Source: Bacteroidaceae bacterium (GTDB taxonomy: Bacteria; Bacteroidota; Bacteroidia; Bacteroidales; Bacteroidaceae). Taken from it: a stretch of DNA of 11,668 bases. The DNA lies in assembly GCA_028707655.1 (NCBI GenBank), contig JAQWAN010000038.1, positions 1 to 11,668 on the forward strand, given 5' to 3'. The notes under the pieces were generated by a model that was not told the origin of the DNA, searched no databases, and saw only the letters and a program-made list of their open reading frames with translations. This document shows positions 7,967-11,668 of the stretch, in pieces (position 1 is the first letter of the stretch; the number at the start of each line of letters is the position of its first letter). A program made the translations under genes and the position numbers.

Positions 7967-8898
7967 AGTTTTTGTTTTATACATTCAACAAGATGTGCCA
8001 TGTCAACTGCAGAAAGACATACTTCTTGCATAATCTGACGAATACAACTTGCGGAGATGTGATCAAAATCCTTTTCTAATGGAGTTATTAATACACCTCC
8101 CATATCTACAGAAGCTGGACTAATTAACATTTTCTTGGCTTCGTCTGTTGCAAAGAAACAACTAGGACGATGCTCTGCACGAGGGAAAATACAAGAAACA
8201 AACATGCCATCTTCATACCATGTTAAGATATTCATCATCGGCTCTACTTCATTTCCTTTCTGTGGTAATGCTTGATAGATTAATTGAAAAATCTCATCCG
8301 CAGCAGCTACAGAGCTAGATTGAATAACGAAAGCCTGACGAATAGAGCTGGTTAAGGCATACAGTTTAGCTTCTGCTCCATCGTGTACAAGTTGTGCTTT
8401 TTTCCACTCCTTCTCGATAGGTAAAAATCCTTTATTACCAGCTTGGAAATGCAAATGATCTGGGGCAGAAGCACCACATTTTGGTCCGTTATAGAAAATG
8501 GTAAAATGTGCTAACGACTGCGCCAGATGCAGCATATCTTTATAATGCGCCTGAATCAGCTGAAGTTCATGATGAACAGATGGAATAGTTAGATGTTGTG
8601 GAAATATAGGAAAAGGATTAACGAGCACTTGATACTTCTCGCCAAAGGGTATACCACGCTGTACAGCAGGTAACTGTTCCTTACAAAGGAAACACTTACG
8701 CTGTTTAATACTAGCAGCATCCACTTTTGCCGATGAAGAAACAATACGCGCTGGGTTAAACTGCACTTTCCAGCAATTACCGTCTATTTCATACGATTTA
8801 GTTTTTACTTTATCTAACGCCGCATAGTTGGTAGCCACCAAATCCCATGCTTCTTTCTGCTCCTCTAACAACTGTAGAGCATCAACCGATTGTAACAT
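7963..8898 (-). CDS. DUF4922-type HIT/GalT-superfamily nucleotidyltransferase or phosphorylase
   Basis: The 311-residue product starts at ATG 8898, 13 nt after the glycosyltransferase stop. A longer frame to 8985 would overlap that gene by 74 nt and add a lysine/histidine-rich lead with no domain character, so it was not used. The residues line up with galactose-1-phosphate uridylyltransferase. C69-F-L-C72 and H102 (in F-P-Q-H-L-T-I-P) correspond to its zinc ligands. N137-G-P-K-C-G-A-S-A-P-D-H-L-H-F-Q (137-152) corresponds to the loop that carries the zinc histidine, nucleophile histidine and glutamine: H148, H150 and Q152. This predicts transfer through a covalent nucleotidyl-histidine, or phosphorolysis of a nucleotide sugar or dinucleotide as in Ap4A or GDP-hexose phosphorylases. 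No signal peptide, so cytoplasmic. The gene lies between a glycosyltransferase and a SpoIID protein, so making or recycling an NDP-sugar for a glycan is plausible. The substrate cannot be read from the sequence. Confidence 0.8.
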   Translation of the reverse strand: MLQSVDALQLLEEQKEAWDLVATNYAALDKVKTKSYEIDGNCWKVQFNPARIVSSSAKVDAASIKQRKCFLCKEQLPAVQRGIPFGEKYQVLVNPFPIFPQHLTIPSVHHELQLIQAHYKDMLHLAQSLAHFTIFYNGPKCGASAPDHLHFQAGNKGFLPIEKEWKKAQLVHDGAEAKLYALTSSIRQAFVIQSSSVAAADEIFQLIYQALPQKGNEVEPMMNILTWYEDGMFVSCIFPRAEHRPSCFFATDEAKKMLISPASVDMGGVLITPLEKDFDHISASCIRQIMQEVCLSAVDMAHLVECIKQKL

Positions 8899-8911
8899 AT
8901 ATGTTTTCTCT

Positions 8912-10372
8912 TTATTTCTTATTAAGTGCAATACGTGCTTGTAACTCCCATGTACGAATACGATCTTTATACGTATTATGTGCATTTTGTTTCACGATGT
9001 CTAACGATGCATCTGAATTATCATCCCAACGACGACAACCATATACAACATCATAAACACGACCAATCTGGAAATGACGAGAGAAATTCAATCCTAAAGC
9101 ATAATCTTCGCCATAGCTTGTGTTTGGTACTTTTACAGTACGAAGAACAGGGGTATAGAAAGCACGAGGTGCACCTAAACCATTAATGCGAAGTGCATTA
9201 TTTCTACCATTTTCAGGGGTCCATTCTTTATGGTCGATAATACCAGGAGCGATTTCATTCATGTCGAAATCGGTCATCATATAAGTACCTACTACCATAG
9301 CACAGTTTTGTGCATAAAAAGCATCTACCATTGTTTGTAGTGCATTCTCATTCATGTACACATCATCGCTATCCAATTGTACAGCAAACTTACCACAAAG
9401 TTCATGATGTACACCTGCATTCCAACAACCACCAATACCTAAATCATTACGAGTAGGGATAATATGGATAACTCTATCGTCGCCTTCAAATTCGCGAATA
9501 GCCTCGGTTGTACCATCGGTTGAATGGTTATCGATAATGATAAGATTAAACTTAAACGTTGTTTTTTGAGATAATACAGAACGAATAGCATCTTTAATTG
9601 TACGTATACGGTTACGAACAGGTATAATGACAGAAGCTTCGTATGCAAATGTTTCTTTATCAAAAGCAATCTTCTCAAATTGAGGAGCTAAATAGCCACC
9701 AATCTCTTTTAGATGGACAGTACAAGCTTTTTCCATTTCAATCTGTGAGGCACGGTTGCGAGGGTCAACATAATCAAAAATCTTTTCGCCACTCTTACGT
9801 ATATCTTGCTCCACTTCTGTATAAAGGTATTCATTGATATGAACCAATTCGCCTAAACGACTAACAGCTAAACGAAGTGCATACATACCCGCTAACGCAT
9901 ACTCCTCTTGGATAGATGCTGCAGCTTTTTTCAACACGGTAGCATTCAATAACTGAAGAGCACCGAAATCGAAATCGTCACGCAAACTACCTAATTGGCA
10001 ATCAATAACAGGTGCATTCTCTTTCTTTCCGTTTTTCTGTACATATCGGTCTGCATAAAGCATAGCAGCTTGCGAATCTTGTGCTATGTTCAACATTCGT
10101 TCTATGGCAAAAAGGCCCAACTGAAGTTGTGTATATTTGGTATAAATTAATGTATAAGCTGCATCAGAGCGTTCAGCTATAGCGCGTACTGTTTCAGTGC
10201 TTGTTAGGTTTTTCACTAAAAACAACTCTGTTCCTGGAAGAGCTTCTGCATCTTTTTGTGTAGTCATCAAGAAGATTTTACTAACGTAGGCTGAAGCTTG
10301 TAATCCTAAGATTGTCTCTTTTGCCTGCTCTGCGCCCTGATAGGGAATGAAGCAATTAATCATTGTTTTCAT
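8912..10372 (-). CDS. family 2 glycosyltransferase with a degenerate N-terminal GT-A-like domain
   Basis: The 486-residue cytoplasmic protein has two parts. Residues about 245-450 are a complete GT-A family 2 domain: S-V-I-I-P-V-R-N (247-254), I-I-D-N-H-S-T-D-G (279-287), the nucleotide/metal motif L-D-S-D-D (333-337), G-E-D-Y as probable catalytic acid block (421-424) and R-R-W-D-D-N-S-D near 447-454. Residues 1-225 look like a decayed second copy. They begin I-N-C-F-I-P-Y, and the expected DxD position is taken by Y-T-L-I-Y-T-K-Y, but a later Y-A-D-R-Y (106-110) and G-S-L-R-D-D-F-D-F-G (128-137) recall acceptor-side family 2 segments. It should move a sugar from a nucleotide donor to an unknown acceptor. 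The ATG is 2 nt after the stop of the upstream gene; M4 is an alternative start with no effect on the domain. No membrane helices are seen, so it probably does not export its own product. Confidence 0.85.
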   Translation of the reverse strand: MKTMINCFIPYQGAEQAKETILGLQASAYVSKIFLMTTQKDAEALPGTELFLVKNLTSTETVRAIAERSDAAYTLIYTKYTQLQLGLFAIERMLNIAQDSQAAMLYADRYVQKNGKKENAPVIDCQLGSLRDDFDFGALQLLNATVLKKAAASIQEEYALAGMYALRLAVSRLGELVHINEYLYTEVEQDIRKSGEKIFDYVDPRNRASQIEMEKACTVHLKEIGGYLAPQFEKIAFDKETFAYEASVIIPVRNRIRTIKDAIRSVLSQKTTFKFNLIIIDNHSTDGTTEAIREFEGDDRVIHIIPTRNDLGIGGCWNAGVHHELCGKFAVQLDSDDVYMNENALQTMVDAFYAQNCAMVVGTYMMTDFDMNEIAPGIIDHKEWTPENGRNNALRINGLGAPRAFYTPVLRTVKVPNTSYGEDYALGLNFSRHFQIGRVYDVVYGCRRWDDNSDASLDIVKQNAHNTYKDRIRTWELQARIALNKK

Positions 10373-10374
10373 AC

Positions 10375-11668
10375 TTATTTTTTGTTTTTATATTTGTTTT
10401 TAGGTATAGATTTATTCTGTTTAGGTGTATTACTAGAGGAGAAGAACGACACAATTTGTTGCATCAATACATCTCTTGCAGTATCCTCTTTAATGGTTTC
10501 AAAGGGGAAGCCCATTGTTACGGTATGGTACGCACCTCTATAAGCTACAGCTGCACTTAAATTGTTAACAGCATATCGCATAATAGTATAATTATTTGGC
10601 GTTTTTTTAACGGGCTCAATAGCATCTGGCGATTCCACGACATAGCACTTGTCGCTCAATTTATCCTGATAAGAAAAACGACCTTTAAAAGAGGCAAAAG
10701 GAGAGTTAACACACTTCACATCGCCAACTATTGCAGCATGATTAGTGCGCCAACTAAATTTTAAAATATTTTTGAGGAACGAAACGTCACTCGCTACTGG
10801 CTCTTTCTTGTCACAAAGGTCGGTACCAATATAAGCACCACTAACCAAAAGATTACCTCCACCATTACAATAAGCCGTTAATCGCTTTATCATATCTGCT
10901 GTAAAGGTTTTATAACGAGGAGCTTTTACCCCACGAGCTATTACCGTCTCCTTCTCTTTTCCTAAGATAAGATCGACAAAGCGATAAGGGGCAAGTGAAA
11001 CCATTCCATCCTCTACCGACTCATCAGAGCAAGAGACATAGGAATAGCCTGTTTTAGCAATAGATGAACCATGAATAATAGGATAATCGAAGGTGTTACC
11101 AGCAATAACCTTTGTTTCGTAATTGGAGCGGCTCGTACCAAAGCCAGGTGCGTCATCGTCGGTCCAAGGTACATCTCTATTCCATTCATACTGACTGCCA
11201 CAATAAGAGATATCATATATATAGGGAACACCATGATCATCAGCATCATTAAAGCCAGCATAGGTATCGCTATAAACCATAGAGGTAGGAGCACTCAAAC
11301 GGTCAAAACCATTGACAATACAAGCAACACCCTTTTCATCAATCGCTCTATAGGCCGATAAAATTTCGGAAGGAAAACTCTCTCCACCATCGTTAACAGC
11401 AGTCACTTTATAGCTATAAGACACACCAGGCAACTGTGTCAACACCAGCGAAGTACCTTTACATACTTCTCCTTGATTAAAGGCACCCTCTTTTCCGACA
11501 CGTGTATATACAATGTACGAAGTGGGATTAGCGGTGGCTTCTAAAGTATCTACTACGGGTTGCCAAGAAAGTTTTACTTGGCCACTATTTACAAATTGCA
11601 ACTGCATATGATCTACCGGAAGAGGTTGTACCACATAAGGTTGATTATACTGCATAGAAAGATAGCGC
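10375..11668 (-). CDS. C-terminal part of an FN3 plus ThuA/GATase-like protein ('xanthan lyase'-type annotation)
   Basis: The frame is open to the right edge (R-Y-L-S before the first methionine at 11655), so the real start and any signal peptide lie outside. Numbering from that methionine, residues about 13-103 form a fibronectin type III domain (V-K-L-S-W-Q-P at 27-33, Y-S-Y-K-V-T-A-V-N-D near 80-89). Residues about 110-406 form an alpha/beta domain with features of ThuA-like or class I glutamine-amidotransferase folds: G-G-G-N-L-L-V-S-G-A-Y-I-G-T-D (265-279), then M-G-F-P-F-E-T-I (381-388) and a final amphipathic helix. The tail is rich in Lys, Asn and Ser. There is no type IX secretion CTD. 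Homologues in Bacteroidales are often labelled 'xanthan lyase' or golvesin-type, a label that does not follow from these domains. The missing N-terminal half may hold the catalytic unit. Its stop lies 2 nt before the glycosyltransferase ATG, so it is in the same transcript. Confidence 0.7.
   Translation of the reverse strand, partial: RYLSMQYNQPYVVQPLPVDHMQLQFVNSGQVKLSWQPVVDTLEATANPTSYIVYTRVGKEGAFNQGEVCKGTSLVLTQLPGVSYSYKVTAVNDGGESFPSEILSAYRAIDEKGVACIVNGFDRLSAPTSMVYSDTYAGFNDADDHGVPYIYDISYCGSQYEWNRDVPWTDDDAPGFGTSRSNYETKVIAGNTFDYPIIHGSSIAKTGYSYVSCSDESVEDGMVSLAPYRFVDLILGKEKETVIARGVKAPRYKTFTADMIKRLTAYCNGGGNLLVSGAYIGTDLCDKKEPVASDVSFLKNILKFSWRTNHAAIVGDVKCVNSPFASFKGRFSYQDKLSDKCYVVESPDAIEPVKKTPNNYTIMRYAVNNLSAAVAYRGAYHTVTMGFPFETIKEDTARDVLMQQIVSFFSSSNTPKQNKSIPKNKYKNKK

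Noticed and set aside
8899..8985. Upstream extension of the DUF4922 gene to an ATG at 8985
   Set aside because: It would overlap the glycosyltransferase coding end by 74 nt and adds a stretch with no family character; the ATG at 8898 follows the stop by 13 nt and begins the conserved part.
11071..11361. Plus-strand open frame of 96 codons opposite the FN3-ThuA gene, and similar short frames opposite the other genes (for example 2019-2366, 5575-5856, 8847-9056, 8926-9186)
   Set aside because: They lie inside well-supported minus-strand genes, have no recognisable domain or sensible start context, and look like antisense shadows.
1..11668. Defence system, mobile element or prophage
   Set aside because: No nuclease, helicase, transposase, integrase, toxin-antitoxin pair or repeat array is present; all genes fit carbohydrate, cell-wall or redox metabolism and share similar base composition.

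Overview
This window comes from a Bacteroidota genome, most likely order Bacteroidales. The evidence is the family set (NamZ/DUF1343 exo-muramidase, AmpG-like permease, SpoIID-domain protein, DUF4922-type HIT protein, NagX/DUF5009-type acyltransferase), A-rich leaders with no clear Shine-Dalgarno sequence before the start codons, and moderately A+T-rich composition. Genus cannot be fixed from the sequence. No RNA gene, insertion sequence, CRISPR array or plus-strand gene was found.

All eight genes lie on the minus strand and are read from the right end to the left. In order of transcription they are: (1) the C-terminal part of a large FN3 plus ThuA/GATase-like protein (open at the right edge); (2) after 2 nt, a 486-aa two-domain family 2 glycosyltransferase; (3) after 13 nt, a 311-aa DUF4922-type GalT/HIT-fold nucleotidyltransferase or phosphorylase; (4) with a 4-nt ATGA overlap, a SpoIID/LytB-domain protein without a signal peptide; (5) after 50 nt holding a tandem 20-bp repeat, an AmpG-like MFS permease with a large periplasmic insert; (6) after 5 nt, an exported NamZ-type exo-N-acetylmuramidase; (7) after 58 nt holding a nested stem-loop, a 960-aa FAD/Fe-S dehydrogenase resembling Dld-II D-lactate dehydrogenase; (8) with another ATGA overlap, the N-terminal 130 residues of a NagX/DUF5009 (HGSNAT-like) membrane acyltransferase (open at the left edge). 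The two longest gaps are 58 and 50 nt, so this looks like one operon whose promoter and terminator both lie outside the window.

Read as a pathway, the left half makes sense as peptidoglycan amino-sugar salvage. NamZ would release MurNAc in the periplasm and the AmpG-like carrier would import muropeptides or amino sugars. After MurQ-type etherase cleavage (not in this window) the lactyl ether leaves as D-lactate, which the neighbouring dehydrogenase could feed to the respiratory chain. The NagX-like protein belongs to a family found in GlcNAc-use loci. The right half (glycosyltransferase, GalT-like enzyme, SpoIID protein) suggests a linked glycan-building or glycan-processing step that has no obvious assigned role. 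Main points for follow-up: the D-lactate link, the periplasmic domain inserted in the permease, the GalT-type zinc/histidine site in the DUF4922 protein, and a SpoIID enzyme that seems not to be exported.
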